Shown here: positions 26,901 to 39,632 of the stretch, piece after piece
Numbering within the stretch: position 1 is the first letter of the stretch
Layout of the letters: each line of letters begins with the position of its first letter
Source of the DNA: Dipylidium caninum
Taxonomy: Eukaryota; Platyhelminthes; Cestoda; Cyclophyllidea; Dipylidiidae
Length of the DNA: 64,000 bases
Direction of reading: 5' to 3'
Assembly (NCBI GenBank): GCA_017562135.1
Contig: QEYB01001152.1
Span: 558,001-622,000, forward strand
The notes under the pieces: model-generated
Told to the model about the DNA's origin: nothing
The model's input: only the letters and a program-made list of their open reading frames with translations
Database searches by the model: none
Program-made: the position numbers and the translations under genes

Positions 26901-29900
26901 ATCCAGGTGAGCCATTGGTGAGTGAGAACTCAAATTCCTCCATAAAGTTGGGGTTGCTATTATTCCTCACCATCTGCAGGGCGGGAAAACACCTCAAATA
27001 CCAAAGCGGCGGAGCAATTTAGCAGTTGGAGCGCGTCTTGGGGCAATTCTGTGCTCATATAATTGCTTTTCGAGTACGTGAAAAGTGGACGACGATGGTA
27101 CAACAATGTGGTGCACAAAGTTACGTTTATATCCCCTTACATGTGAGACTTCTAAGTTAAATTGCCTAGTTTGCCACACTCACAAAGCTATTCTCACGTT
27201 AATACCTTGAGAACAGCGCAACATTTGGCGGGTGAAGAAGATGTCTTTGAGGCCCCAGCGCCAAACACTCATATTCCGCGTGACCGGCGTCGACAGCAAA
27301 ATAAGCCTGTTTAAGTGTTTGATCTGAAATCCCAACGCCCCAGTGGCAGTGTCACGATAAGCGCGTAAAGATGCAAGTAAAACTCATCATTAATTAGTTA
27401 ATGGCACCGACCTAAGCAAAAAGAGGACTAAAATAGTGACATTTTATCGGAAAACGCGTAGCACTTACGTTTGAGGACCTTTTTTCGTTGCCAAAAAAAA
27501 AGTCCACTTGGGGAGAGGGCTGAAGGGTCAGAGACTTTGCTGCCCAATGCAAAGCCACCAAGGAGGCCGCTCGCGTCTCAGGAGAGACCATGGAGAGGCT
27601 AGAGGAGTTTAACCCTACGGTCGAATTTCGGCCCTCACACACAGTCGTAGGACTGCCTTGCACACTGCTACCACCCACCACCTTCTCCGAAGTTGTTTCA
27701 CCGCCTCTAGCATCACTGCAGCCGCTTCCTCCTCCATCCTTCCCGCACGCGGACACCACTTCTACCTGCGGCATCGACCTCAGCCCTCTTGCTCCCACAA
27801 GGAAAACGTTAACCACTCCACTCTCGACAATCTTCGTCACTCTCACTGCATCGCCCACGTCCAAGCTGTCCACGAGGTTGGCGGTGGGAAATGCCAGACG
27901 GGTCATTGGAAGAAGGAACTCAATAGGCCACGGAAGTTTGGGGATGCGTAGATCCCAGAAGCGTGTCGAGTATTGACGCTGTATGGCCATCATGGGGAGT
28001 TGAAGACACCGATGGCCAGGCCAGTCGTAAAAGGGGCGCCAGGGGACAGTACACGAGGACCCGGCGGCCTCATTCTCCAGGTATTTCCGTGTAGCTTCGT
28101 AAGGCGAGAAGTAGAAGACGCTCCCATTCTTAATGGTCGACTCGTAGAAGGTCTCAATTGAGCTCTGAACCTGTTGTCGCTTTTTTGAGTGGCGGAGACG
28201 GTGTCGGTGAACGCGAGAAACAAATTTTCTGGCAAAATTCTGTAAATATACCAAATGAATCATGCATATTTGCATATCTTTTAAGTTGATGTATGTGAGT
28301 TTCCTAACTGCCCCCTCATAACCGGATAAGAGCGTGCCGATGAAGCGCGGTGGGGCGAAACAGTTAAACGCGAATTCTTGAGGGCTGTTACTTGCCATCA
28401 GTCGGAGAGAAGGAGGGCTGTGGCGGGGGAAAAGCCCGTGTAGAGCACTAAAAGGGCGGACGCAATGAGTGTAGGCACACGTGCCATGTTCGAGTTTTCA
28501 ACACGTGCACGGTTGAAGAGAAGATCTACCCTTTGACACATGCTTCGTTTCATTCCCGCCATGACATTGCCGGTCCATCTGTGGACATCCACAACAACAC
28601 CTATCATTCGTTTTTTCCACTTCATTAATTTTTGTTGCCTGATTGCATCGCCGTCGCAGGATATCTGCGTTCCTGCTGGGCGCTCGGGAGGTGTTTCCCA
28701 ACCGAATTCGCTCGAAGTTTAGGGAAACGCTTTCGAGGGGACTCAAATAATCTCTCGACTTCGTTCACAGACTCACCCTGTGCAACGAGGGTTTTTTGAT
28801 GAAAGATGTTGATGTTGTTGCGCTGGTCCCCTCCTCAGGCATTTCCGAGTCCCCAAGAGGTTCAAAGAGACTGGCCTCATCCAATGACTTGAGCATGCTG
28901 GGCTCAATGCTGGTGTCCGCGTAGAGGGTGCCCAAAGTCAGCGAGTAGCCTTTTTTCACGCTGAAAAACTTGATCGGAGCCTCGTGGAAGCCGGCCCTGA
29001 GGAGCGAAACCAGTGAAACGCCAAAGTAAAATGCACACTTTCAGAGCTAGTGAAGCTTGAATTGCGAATGATTTCTGCCAAAATGGATTCTCGTGGCGCG
29101 TGACGGCAGCTTAACTGACCAGACATGCAAGGACCTACATCTCGGCCACTTTCGACGAGGCAATGTTCTAACAGGTGAAATTCATCTCACATAGCATCAG
29201 GCTTTCGCGGCAACCCAGTTCGCATGGTGCGCGCGTTTGGGGAGAGGGAGGGGCAGGGATGGGGAGGGGGGGAGGAGAGGGAAGCAACGGATGTAAAGGC
29301 TATTTAACACGGGAAGAATGTACAGTGCAACAAGACAGGTTCCATTGGAGAAGACGAGGAGAGTCTGCCTTGACGTCCATCGGTCTGACCTGCTTTCTTT
29401 TTGCTTAGGTAAAGTGAAGAGTTACAGAGGAAAGAGCACAGGCGAATGGTGTGGGATGTGGACTGAGAAAGCGCGGCCATGGCGTGAGAGAACTTACGCA
29501 TCGTCACGATGCAGCCTGATGTAGGCCCTACCGGCGAGCTTGTCCGATCTAATGGTATGCTTTTCGATTACTTGAAGCTGAAACAAAAGGAGCACCTACT
29601 CAGCGCGGGGTAAATTGGTGTGGTATCCAATTTGGGCTAAACATCGGGAGGAAGGACCCAGAAAAACGACTCTGGAATAAATGATTAGTAGATTTCAGCA
29701 GAGGCGCACACGGGAAACGCTGGTGCGGCTTCTCGGACTTCGGACTCCCAGAGGTGCGGAGCACTCACTCCATCCATCACATTCTGAGGCCTTTCTGGTG
29801 TTCAGTTGCGAAAGAAGTCCTCATTCTTCACGGATAACGCCAATGTGATCTTCGCTTTTATGCTAGTAAAATCTTTACACAGGTTAAATCGAGTTTAGCT

Positions 29901-32900
29901 GGAAAAACGTTGACAGCGAGGTCTCGACACTTAAAACAAGGGGTGTTAAACCCCGCGGGGGCAGACCAGGCTGGCTCTCTGGTTGCCGGGGATTTGCGTT
30001 TCTCGCAACTGGCGCACGCAAAAGGAGCATATTTGACAAAGCCATGGTGAAATCAACAGTCTCACCTCCAAGGCCCCGTTGACATTGCTGACAGGGAAAG
30101 TGAACTTTTCATTCCACCTTGGGTTACTCGTTTCGCCGGAGAATGACGACTTCGCGATGAACTTGTCCATGTAAATCACCTGTACACAGCAGTTGATCTT
30201 CTCTACAAATGGAATGCAGGAGTCGCTTTAAGCACTGAGGCCCCATGATTACGTCGCGCCGAGCATTTCAAGAGGTACTAGGCGACGAGGCACCGCAATT
30301 CTGCCATCTCGTGGCCCAGCGCCTGTGGGCGTGTGTATGTGTGTGAGTACGCGAGAACGAAAGAGCTGTGACATACCCCGCAGTTTTGCATATCGAATCG
30401 TTAGAACGCAATTCCAGTATATTTGGGTGATTTCCTGTAAGTGAGTAAACCATGGTTAGAAAAGTCAAAAATAAGATTGTTGGTAATAAGGGTTATGGTG
30501 ATCCAACTACAGCACTCTGCCTTGGCCCGCCTGCACGTCGTGGAGCGCGGGGAGGCGAATGTGGCGGCGGATGCCTTCTTAACCGAACTACGCTGAGGCA
30601 TTAGCAGTCTCGCGTGTGGACTTAGACTCTTGTTAACACCTGATAATGGTGAAGAGTTGTGTGGAATAACCGCGTAACCCAGAGGAAAGATTGTCTGCTT
30701 TCGGAAGCTGTCTCTCCCGTTTAGTGACCTCAGGGACTCGCATAATCACAGGGGCTAAAGGAGAAAACTTGTGAACCTGCCTCGTTCAACGATGGCGCCG
30801 ACATACTCCTCTTCACGCGGGAGAAGAGGTCGGCCAGTGACACACGGATTCTGCTCTGCTTCTTTTGGGAATCGGCTACTTGGCCGTCAGAATTCGCATT
30901 CGTCGAGTCGGAAGTGCCACCTGCCGAGTCAGTGTCACTCTTGTTCAAAACTTCCTAAAACGTACGCCTCTGAGGTTGAACAGCCCTTAGACAAAGGATA
31001 AACACGTTGGATGTGATGCTGCGGCAGCAAAGACCATCTCCTGAAACCTCTTCCGTTGTTTAAAAGGGACCAAAAAGAAAAAGAATCATCTTTTGTCTGT
31101 TAGGTACAACAATATGCGGGGCAAGAGACGTCCCAAGAGACGCTGACGACCGTGCAACCAGTGAAACGGTGAGCACAATGAGGCTGGGTGCATGCTGAGT
31201 GCCAGACTGATGTCGCCTGATTTCGAAAAGTCTTGCATTCGAGGAAACCGCTCAAGGTGTCCACCAGTGGTCGAGGCCGAAACATTGGGAGTAGCATGTC
31301 ATGTGTCATATGCGCCCGTCTCCTCCTCCATATGCGCATATGACTCGCGGAGTGCGAGTCCACCCACTCTCACCAGGTTCCCTTTTACCGCAACTCAATG
31401 GGGTTTAACCTATTCCTTGCCACGTGAGCTACTCACTGCCTCCTTGGCGCAACACATCACGCGGCTCCTCCTCGTATACTCGTGAAACAATGGTTTTTAA
31501 TCAGACTAGCCGTTGTGGCGTCGGCGGTAAGTCGCCAAAAAACGGCACTTAACTCGCGGAGTGTATGCCTGATGGGGCCATTTGCCCAGAGTCACTGCGG
31601 TCAAACCGCGTTCTGCACTCCGCGAGGCGAACAAACGCATTTTCCACCCTTTTGCGAATGAGACTCTTTAGAGGGGGGCCCAGAAATATTCAATGTCGAG
31701 ATAATGAAAAGTATACTTGAGACTGTCATTTCATCCGGGTATGCGTAAAGCGATCGACTGGTATATGTTAGCGTCCTAAGCTTTATAGAGCAAACTTTTG
31801 TGATCTGTGGGGTACCCCCTTCCCCCCCCCTCTCTAGGAACCTTTTTCCCGGTATTATAAAACTCATCCCTCACCAGATAATCATTGCACTGAGCAGAGC
31901 GTTTACGGCGGCGTCTTCTGTCTCCTGACACCCTTTTGTGGCGAAGTCGTGTGTCACGAGGCGCCGATGAATTGTCATTCAGCGAGCTCTCGGCCATATC
32001 CTCATCCTCCTACGGGGAAGAGGGCAGTCACTTCATATTCGTCAAACCTCAGTTGGCTGCATACTGCCTTGCGTGTCGCCGTGTTAATTCGTCCAGTCCA
32101 GCTGCCATTCCCCTGGGCCGCTGCAGTGCTTAGCTCTCCCCCCTCGTCTTCTGTCAGAACTTACACAGAGACATGAGCGAGAGAGGCGCCTCCCACCCAT
32201 GTCAACCATCGGACTACGTGACGTTGGTGTAACTACTTTATTAGCTGCCACTTTTGTTCATTCTGCAGTGCCTTTGTCTGATGCGCTCAAGCCGTCTTGC
32301 ACAAGCCAAAAGGTCACTTCACCTTAAGAGGCAGTCACAGGTGACGTCCTTCTAAAAATGCTAATTTGCATCGGGTCAGCCAGCAATGTTAGTCAGCTGC
32401 GCGCAGACGAGATGAGGCGTGGCACAGTGAAAGTGCTGCCTTTCGGACCACCTGGACGCAAAGGGGAGAGCCTCGAGAACGGTCAACGCGGCGTTCGCCC
32501 AAAGGCTGGCGCATTTCAGCTGGGACCGTGTGGCAGTCACAGGGTGACCTCAACGCTAATCGACATGAAAGCACTTCTGTTTGTCCTCCAAGGGCTTTTA
32601 AGCAAACAGATCCTTGTGTCTGCCGTGTTCTCAGGCCATGCCAATGCCTAAGAACGCTGCCCTCCTTTCTCAACGCCTCTAGGAAGTAGTGCTTGTACAC
32701 TCGCAAGAGAATGTGAGGGAATTTATACCAGATAAGTCATGGCTGAAGGAAAGGCTAGAAGTTCGAAGGCCAGTGGAAGGCCTAACAATTCAATGCTGGA
32801 GCCTTAAGTCGCTGCTCCCAACAGAGACAGCCCCGTCACGAATCTTATCTGTGTCGATGGAGGCAGCGAGACCACAAGCTGGGTAAAACGAAGATCTTTT

Positions 32901-34200
32901 GCAGAAGTCATCCTGCGAAGGCGCGTGCCGTTGCACACAGGCGGGCGCCGCCTTCGGGTGTTGCACTTCACTGCCATTATTTCTGTCACCAGATCAGAGA
33001 GAAGTCCTGCACTTGTGCTGTAAATGACACTTTTGTCGCTTTCTTGACTGCATCAGCCTGCTATTCGCCTGAATATACGCAATGAGGATTAATTAAGAGA
33101 CGTGGATGTTTTGCCATGCGAGTCCCAAATGTAAGAGATACAGTTGCGGGCCCTTGGCAAAACCATTAATTTTTTTCGTTTACAGACAGCTTAGGACATA
33201 ACTTTCAGTCACTAAAGTCTCAATTTTTACCCTCATCCCGAAGATATATCTTGAAATAATAATAAGTGTGGGTAAGACCCGGCAGCTTTTCAGAAACCAT
33301 TTTTTTGGGAAAGCGTGTGCGATAACCATGCCAAGTAGTGTCTTATTTTGCGGGCCATTAGGCCACGTTGAAGTGTGCTCAGATGCCTTCTACTGGGAAC
33401 CAATAAAGAAAAGATACTGGACATACCGTTCGGCCCGAATTAAGAGCCTTCTTAACAGTCAACTTCAGTGCTTGTTTCAAGTGCGTGCCACCATAGGGTC
33501 GCCCCGTCGATGACTGCTGTTGGTTAAGTGCCTCGCCGCTCCGTTCAAAGGGGAAAAAGTCGCTATGGTACGTAGCAGCCCCAGAGTGACTGCCATAATC
33601 CCACCCTGTGTTATAGCCGCACAGACTTTCTCCCACGTACTTTCCCTGCAGGCTGGCCAAGTCGGCATCTTCATCGCCATCTCCATCCTCAAGCCCATCC
33701 ACGACACTTTTCTTGCGCAGACGCCCCCTCGTGTGGCTCTTCGATGAGATTGTATGCGAAATGGATTTAGGAAAGAGATGTTCACTCTCCGACCGCCGAT
33801 GCTTGCGTTCTATGTTGCCTTGGTGACGGTGGAAAAGGGGAGTTTTTAGGACGTTTTGTGCTGGTCCCAGGGCTCCTGGTGAATAGAGGAAGGAACCGGA
33901 GTCCTGAGGCACACTGTTAGAGAAATTCGTCTCATCGACATCTGACATGGGGCTTGCGGACTGCAACGCGTGGAGTGAAATGAGTCTGCACAGCGAGGCG
34001 CACGCGTGCGCGGGTGCGGCGCCGCCGTATCGATTGCGCAATGAGCTCGCAGGCGAGGCAGCCAATGGCGGCGAGGCGCCTGCGGCTGCGCAGGTCCTTC
34101 TGCCTGCTGCGGGCCCCTTCTTCCGGGGCCCCCAAACCCTTTGCTTGTCAAACCCCTTATACCGACGACTCCACCTAGAGGCGTTGAAGAAAATACGCAT
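20964..34200 (-). CDS. MCTP: MCTP-2: second MCTP paralogue, inverted to MCTP-1
   Basis: Same family and plan as MCTP-1. Exons in transcription order: 34200-33427 (N-terminal region, low complexity), 30954-30777, 30179-30066, 29577-29498, 28996-28777, 28239-27469, 26973-26825, 26552-26229, 25989-25935, 25732-25591, 25514-25415, 25178-25077, 24844-24776, 23237-22749, 21607-21498 and 21174-20964. Phases agree at all the junctions tested except inside 26552-26229, which needs one extra base near 26480. Membrane segments lie in 23237-22749 (IYYFKPYFIPLYMVIVLL) and 21174-20964 (FNWRIPW followed by a hydrophobic run). C2C has RIEIFCVV where SDPF is usual, so that calcium-binding Asp is lost. The exon for the first strand of C2A was not found. 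The end is read through to the stop at 20964; a GCAAGT just after LMLWG could be an alternative GC donor, which would move the C-terminus elsewhere. Confidence 0.85.
26229..26552 (-). other. MCTP-2 exon with an apparent one-base deletion
   Basis: The exon opens in phase 2 with ETLIDLTDMPLELTQKMEL, like ALIDISRLPMDFTQRIEVEL in MCTP-1. The frame then meets a stop, while the expected VTITGL strand continues in the neighbouring frame. The exon is 324 bases long; 325 would be needed to end in phase 0 at AEHF, as MCTP-1 does at VEHY. The missing base falls near 26480. No intron with acceptable splice sites restores the frame. Confidence 0.7.
27469..28239 (-). other. Linker and C2B-start exon of MCTP-2
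   Basis: The counterpart of 11863-12423. It carries PKLPWPIEF, then the strand VVNVFLVGARGLRSMP, then about 85 residues rich in Gly, Ser and Thr, before the next strand (QVDFFFGNEKRSSN). The calcium loop 1 motif of a normal C2 domain is absent. The exon is phase 0 at both ends. Confidence 0.75.
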
Positions 34201-34999
34201 GATGTTCAAATTTCCACGGGAAAAGCTCTAAGGCTTAGCGAAAACATTTTTCGCAATCTCATCAATATTGGCCGGGAGAAAAGAGATTAAATGTAATATG
34301 GGCCACGAAAAAAGCATCATCAAAAATGTCCTCTTATGCTTATGCAGGAAGACTAGGAGAACGAATCTCCAATGGAGGAAGAATAAAAACCATAAAATAG
34401 GGGGTCATACAAAATAAATTAAAATCTAGTTGAAATCATCACAATGCGGTAAATCCAACATATAAACGCCCAGTATAATGTGAATAGTCCTTACAGTTCC
34501 TAACATGGGATTAAAAAAGCACCGTTCTCTACGAAATTTCTGTATTTAGTTTTTCCTTATCGCGAAATCTACTAATATTTAAAGAGTTTTACAAGTGCAT
34601 TGTGTATTGTAATGCTGCATTTGGTTGAAGAGCATCATCAAAACTCATTTCACATAGCGTAAGGGTTTCTGAAGCACGTCATATATTCCATGAATCAACC
34701 ATTACGCAATTTAGTTCATATACAAAAATTAAGCAAACGCAACATAAAACACTTTGTTTATTACAAAGCATCCTTTTTTAAAAGCTTTCATTGGACTCAT
34801 GATATCCTTTATACATTTCCTTCCGTATGACCTTCATATTTGTTTGACTAGTGCCTGTTAGTGATATCTGGAATTTGTGAGGTTCAAAAGCCCTTGCTTG
34901 ATACTATCAATAGCTAACATCTACAAAAACACACATTCATCCATTACTTTTCGTCATCAAAATCCAATTTAGAATTTTTAATTTGTAGCTGTGTTTGTA
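34201..34999. other. Spacer between divergent MCTP-2 and pyruvate kinase
   Basis: About 0.8 kb of AT-rich sequence between the N-terminal exon of MCTP-2 (minus) and the first exon of pyruvate kinase (plus). Regulatory sequence for both genes probably lies here, but I saw no TATA box or repeat that I would defend. Confidence 0.5.
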
Positions 35000-37900
35000 A
35001 TGGCAGTTCCACTCGCAGACGGGGTGTCCATTCCACTCAAGGTTGGTTCGTTAAAAACTTTGGGGCCGCTTCTCACGCCACTGGTAACGTGCATGACTCC
35101 TCAACATCTGTTCTGGAAAGAAATTGTAATCTTGACATTAACAGGCCGGTAGATAAATTTCGGAAAACTCACATTATTTGCACTCTTGGTAAGTGACACT
35201 GATAATATAAACGTCGCAATTATACTTAATACCGTCCTCCATCTAATAAGGGAATAAATAAATACACTCAGTTAATTTAGTTTTACGCAACCCACAAAAC
35301 GAGGTGGATATATCATTCAACTTTCCAAATCCTATCAACCATACACCTCTTGACTTACATAACATATATACTTACCTCTAACTGGTATCTAACTTTATTT
35401 CCAAGGACCAGCTAGCCAAAATGTTACAGTCCTTCATCAAATGTTTGAAGCCGGGATGGATATCGCCAGGCTTAATTTTTCCCATGGCACGTATGAATAT
35501 CATTCAGAGACTATAAAAGTAATTCGAGAAGCGGAACAGACACTTCAACCTCGCAGTAGACCTATTGCCATTGCGCTTGACACGAAAGGTCCCGAAATTC
35601 GAACTGGTCTAATAAATGGCGTAAGAATTTCCAGTTCACACAAACTTATATTTTAAAGGACCTTAAGATTATTTTTAACGTTTTCATAGGAACCTCCCAT
35701 ATCGGAGCTAAATTTGACTTATTTTTTATCGTGTCATATCTTACTTTTAATATTTCTATTTATTTTGAGATATTTACTCTAGTTACCTCTTGCTCATAGA
35801 GTTCCACTGGTGAAGTGGAATTGGTAGGTGGCGAAATAATCCGTATCACTCCGGACAAGGCCTACGAAGACCGTTGCAACGAAAAGTTACTGTATGTAGA
35901 TTATGCTAACATAGTTGACGTCCTAAATGCCGAGTCGCCGATTTTCATCGATGATGGTCTTATCTGCGTCAAAGTGAAGGAAAAAGGTAACTACTTTCTC
36001 TGCAATAACCACAAATTATTCGTCCTGATTTGGTCGAATTATTTGTTGCAAATTTCTTTACATATAACGGACAAGTTTTGCCATTTTTTGGATTACTACT
36101 AGTGGTCATATTGTCTTTTTTCAAGGACATTGCCTGCATCTGACTTTTTCTTTTATTAGGTCCTAATTATTTGGACTGTGTTATTGAGAACGGTGGTAAA
36201 CTTGGTTCAAGAAAAGGCGTAAATCTACCGGGTGCACCTGTTGATCTCCCCTCCATGTCGGAAAAGGATAAACGAGATATCCAATTCGCTGTCGATAACA
36301 ATGTACGCGTTATTTCATTACTCGGAGCTTTTAAGTAGTTTGTCAATAATCATTTAACAACGGTTTTTTTAGTTGGACATGATATTCGCGTCGTTTATTC
36401 GTGATGCGAAATGTATCTACGATATGCGACAGTTACTGGGGGAACGTGGTGCTCACATCAAAATCATTGCCAAAATAGAAAACCAGCAAGGCGTGAATAA
36501 GTGAGAAACAATATACTAAACACCAATTCTTGACCCATTTTTTTGGGCTTAACTCTATGACGGAAAAGCAGTGAAATATGTTTAAAACTCGACTTTTCGC
36601 AAACGTTTTCATATAATTAACAATTGACTGTTTCATATAATGACAGAGTATGAGGTCACGTTGTTTTAGAATCAGCATGGAAGAACAACGTGAGAAGATT
36701 TTTCAAATTGCCGGTTTTCCGTAAAGTGCAATATCTTAATGGTCACAGTAAGAGATTTTTTGTCATAATTTAAGTGGTAGTAGTCAGTGTTAACAAAGCA
36801 TATTTTGTCCAGGCACAATTCGACACCTTTGTTTTGCACTAGCTTGGATTTTACTTTTTTCAGTATTGACGAAATAATAGAAGCCGCCGACGGGATAATG
36901 GTGGCTCGTGGCGACTTAGGTATAGAAATTCCCCCGGAGAAGGTGTTTTTGGTTCAAAAGATGGCAATTTCCCGCTGCCTCCTTGTCGGGAAGCCTTGCA
37001 TCTGCGCTACGCAGATGCTCGAGTCAATGACACACAAGCCCCGAGCGACACGGGCGGAATCCGGTGACGTTGCCAACGCCGTTCTCGACGGAGCCGACTG
37101 TGTTATGCTTTCCGGTGAGCAAATGAAATAGTGGCAAACAACTTTTAGGAAACAAGACCCTTTTAAGAAAATGTCACTTCGTGATTGCTTCAAAGTAATG
37201 ACGCAAAATAGGTAGATTTACCTTCTGCACAACAGTACTGTCTGTTAATCTAAAGACTGCACTGCATAACTTTGATTTTTAAACCTTTAATTACCTCACA
37301 AAGGCAGCTTTATAGTCTTTAAGCACGTGGTGTGGGGCTGTTCCCAGTGTAAGAAATCATCTTTTTGTATTATCACTATGTCTCCCTACTACTTGCTAAC
37401 TTACAATGTTCTTATTGGATTAGCAACGAAATATTTGGTTAACTAGCGGAGTAGAGAAGAATAAGTAGACTCCAATAGTCTACTACCCCAATAGGGGCGG
37501 AGGTTGACCATGTGAACCTCGCTTTACGCTTCTCACTCGGGCTTTGCTTCTGCTCTCCCGATTAGGTGATTCCTCTATATGCCACTTCCTCTGTTCATTA
37601 TTACAACCATATGCGGATGTTCACATCTTTGAAAAGGAGCAAGCAGTTGCCTGCCCTATTAATCACATTATATAAATTACTTTATCATTCCAAATTTGGG
37701 AAAAGTCAGTTCAGGTGGTATGAGAATGGCCCATCGTGAGGAATGACTGCTTACTTCGTCTCTGGTCCTCTCTAAACTATTACTTTTTCAGGTGAGTCCG
37801 CAAAAGGAAAGTATCCGGTGGAGTGCGTGCTTACGATGGCCGCGATATGTCGGGAGGCAGAGTCGGTGATCGGACACACTGAGCTCTACAACGACTTGCG

Positions 37901-39235
37901 GCAGGTGATTAAGGTGCCCGCGGACACGACTCTGTCCACCGCCATTGCCGCGGTTGAGGCTTCGCTGCGTTGTTTGGCCAAAGCCATCGTCTGCATTACC
38001 AACAGTGGAAGGTAACGACTCTGTTGTTAATCTCATCCGACTAGTGAATAGAAATTAGTGAGGTTGGTACATTTTAGGGAATTTTCTGAGAGTAAGGCAG
38101 GAAGGAATTTGATGGCGTGACCCAATTGCAATAGGAATTTGAGCTTTTTAAATGGCCACGCAAATCACTCTTATATAAAGACTGCTTCTAAGCTTGGTGT
38201 CAGCAATTCGAAATCACTGGTGTTGAGCACGGAAAGTTGAGATTCGAAACAAATTATTCGTGATATAGGTCAGCCCAAATGGTTGCTCGGCATCGTCCAC
38301 GATGTCCAATCCTGGCCGTGACACGCAATGGGACAGTCGCTCGACAACTAAATCTCTGGCGAGGCTGTTGCCCCATCCTCTACGGAGGTACGTTCGTAAG
38401 ACCCTTTCTACGTATTTACGAGGGACTTCAACACACGGGGGTTGGAGTTGTTGGGCAGCGGGTCTGCGGCACCGTGTGCGTCAGGCATCTGAGCGGTGCG
38501 TCACGCCCTCGAGTGGGATCGTTGCTAGCTCCGAGACCACACCCTGCGTGTTTGCATGCGAGCTTGAAGAACGCCTTAACTGATGTAGCTTAATTGCCTA
38601 CGGCAGCAGAACTTGGCAGCTCGCTTTTTCTCACTCTTCGCCTTTAGGGGCGGTCTTTGCGCGTAAGCTTTGTGGGATGCGTTTCACGCAGTGTTCCCGT
38701 ACTTTCCCAGTTCTCATCATACGCAAGGCACATGGGCACTACACTGCAAGCTGTTTGGCGGTCCCCTGTGTCCACCTCCTCCACAAGTATGCGGCTCCAC
38801 GCCACAACTGTAATTTTTGCCTGGACCCTCTACTAGTCCTTCTATTGCCCAACCTCCACTTTCACGCCATGCTCATCTGGCCCGGCACCGGCCGATGTAT
38901 GAAGCAGCATCCCGACTTGAGATGTTTTAGGTGTTTGTTAAACTACTGATTTTCATACTGCAATATGTGGAGGATTGGCAATGACCTAACTTAATAAATT
39001 TTGACCTCCAGAGCCAAAAGCCGATTTGTGGACGGATGATGTGAACCGGCGCATAGCCTGCGCCATTGAGCACGGCCGTCAAAGAGGCCTTTTGGAAGAC
39101 AGAGACCGCATCGTCGTGGTGGCCGGATGGAAGAGCGAACCCGGCTCAACTAATACCATCCGCATTATTCAACTGGGCTCCCTCGTTGAGCACAATATCT
39201 TGGGCATACCCGACATTAAAAATTACAAAGACTAA
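35000..39235 (+). CDS. PK: Pyruvate kinase
   Basis: Pyruvate kinase converts phosphoenolpyruvate and ADP to pyruvate and ATP, the last step of glycolysis, in the cytosol. Nine exons: 35000-35188, 35406-35620, 35800-35986, 36160-36302, 36373-36500, 36864-37114, 37792-38011, 38269-38387 and 39012-39235, for about 558 residues. Visible motifs: [18 protein letters not shown] (the Glu marks the potassium-dependent type), the catalytic lysine in [21 protein letters not shown], and [15 protein letters not shown]. The C-domain keeps the fructose-bisphosphate loop (TNSGRSA), a Trp and Arg equivalent to W482 and R489 of mammalian M2, and STNTIR, so allosteric activation is likely. Exons 2-9 join in phase. 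Exon 1 is open from the ATG at 35000 only if one base is added in the A run at 35050-35054; otherwise the start lies in an upstream exon. AATAAA lies at 39627-39632. Confidence 0.92.
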
Positions 39236-39626
39236 GCAGTTAACTCCCACTAAGGGACTAGCCACTCTCAAACCCCTGCCTGAGTTAACCATTGTTTGCG
39301 CAGTGCTCAAATGCTCTGCCCAGTGCTTCATAGCGAATGGAGCGGTTGATAACTTACAAATGCGAATTACTTTTTTGACTTGCCACACTGTTTGTTCGCC
39401 TTGCTTCCCCACTTTGCCCGGACGGAAATATGAGTGCTTCATGCGCCCCTGTTAGTCAATCCTTATCTGGCTCGGCGCGAATTCCAATTAAGTGAATTAC
39501 TTATTTACTTGTCTACTTATTTATTGTTGAACGATTAGCAGCAATGCAAACTGCTAACTGACGCCAATCGCTTTGCATAGGTTGGCATCTTACTTAAAAG
39601 TTGAAGTAATGCATGCAAAGTTGAGT

Positions 39627-39632
39627 AATAAA
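39627..39632 (+). terminator. Poly(A) signal, pyruvate kinase
   Basis: AATAAA about 390 bases past the pyruvate kinase stop, the first match in that direction. Confidence 0.5.

Noticed and set aside
37480..37570. Sequence in the pyruvate kinase intron considered as a dispersed repeat
   Set aside because: No second copy was found in the window by eye; a genome-wide repeat search would be needed.
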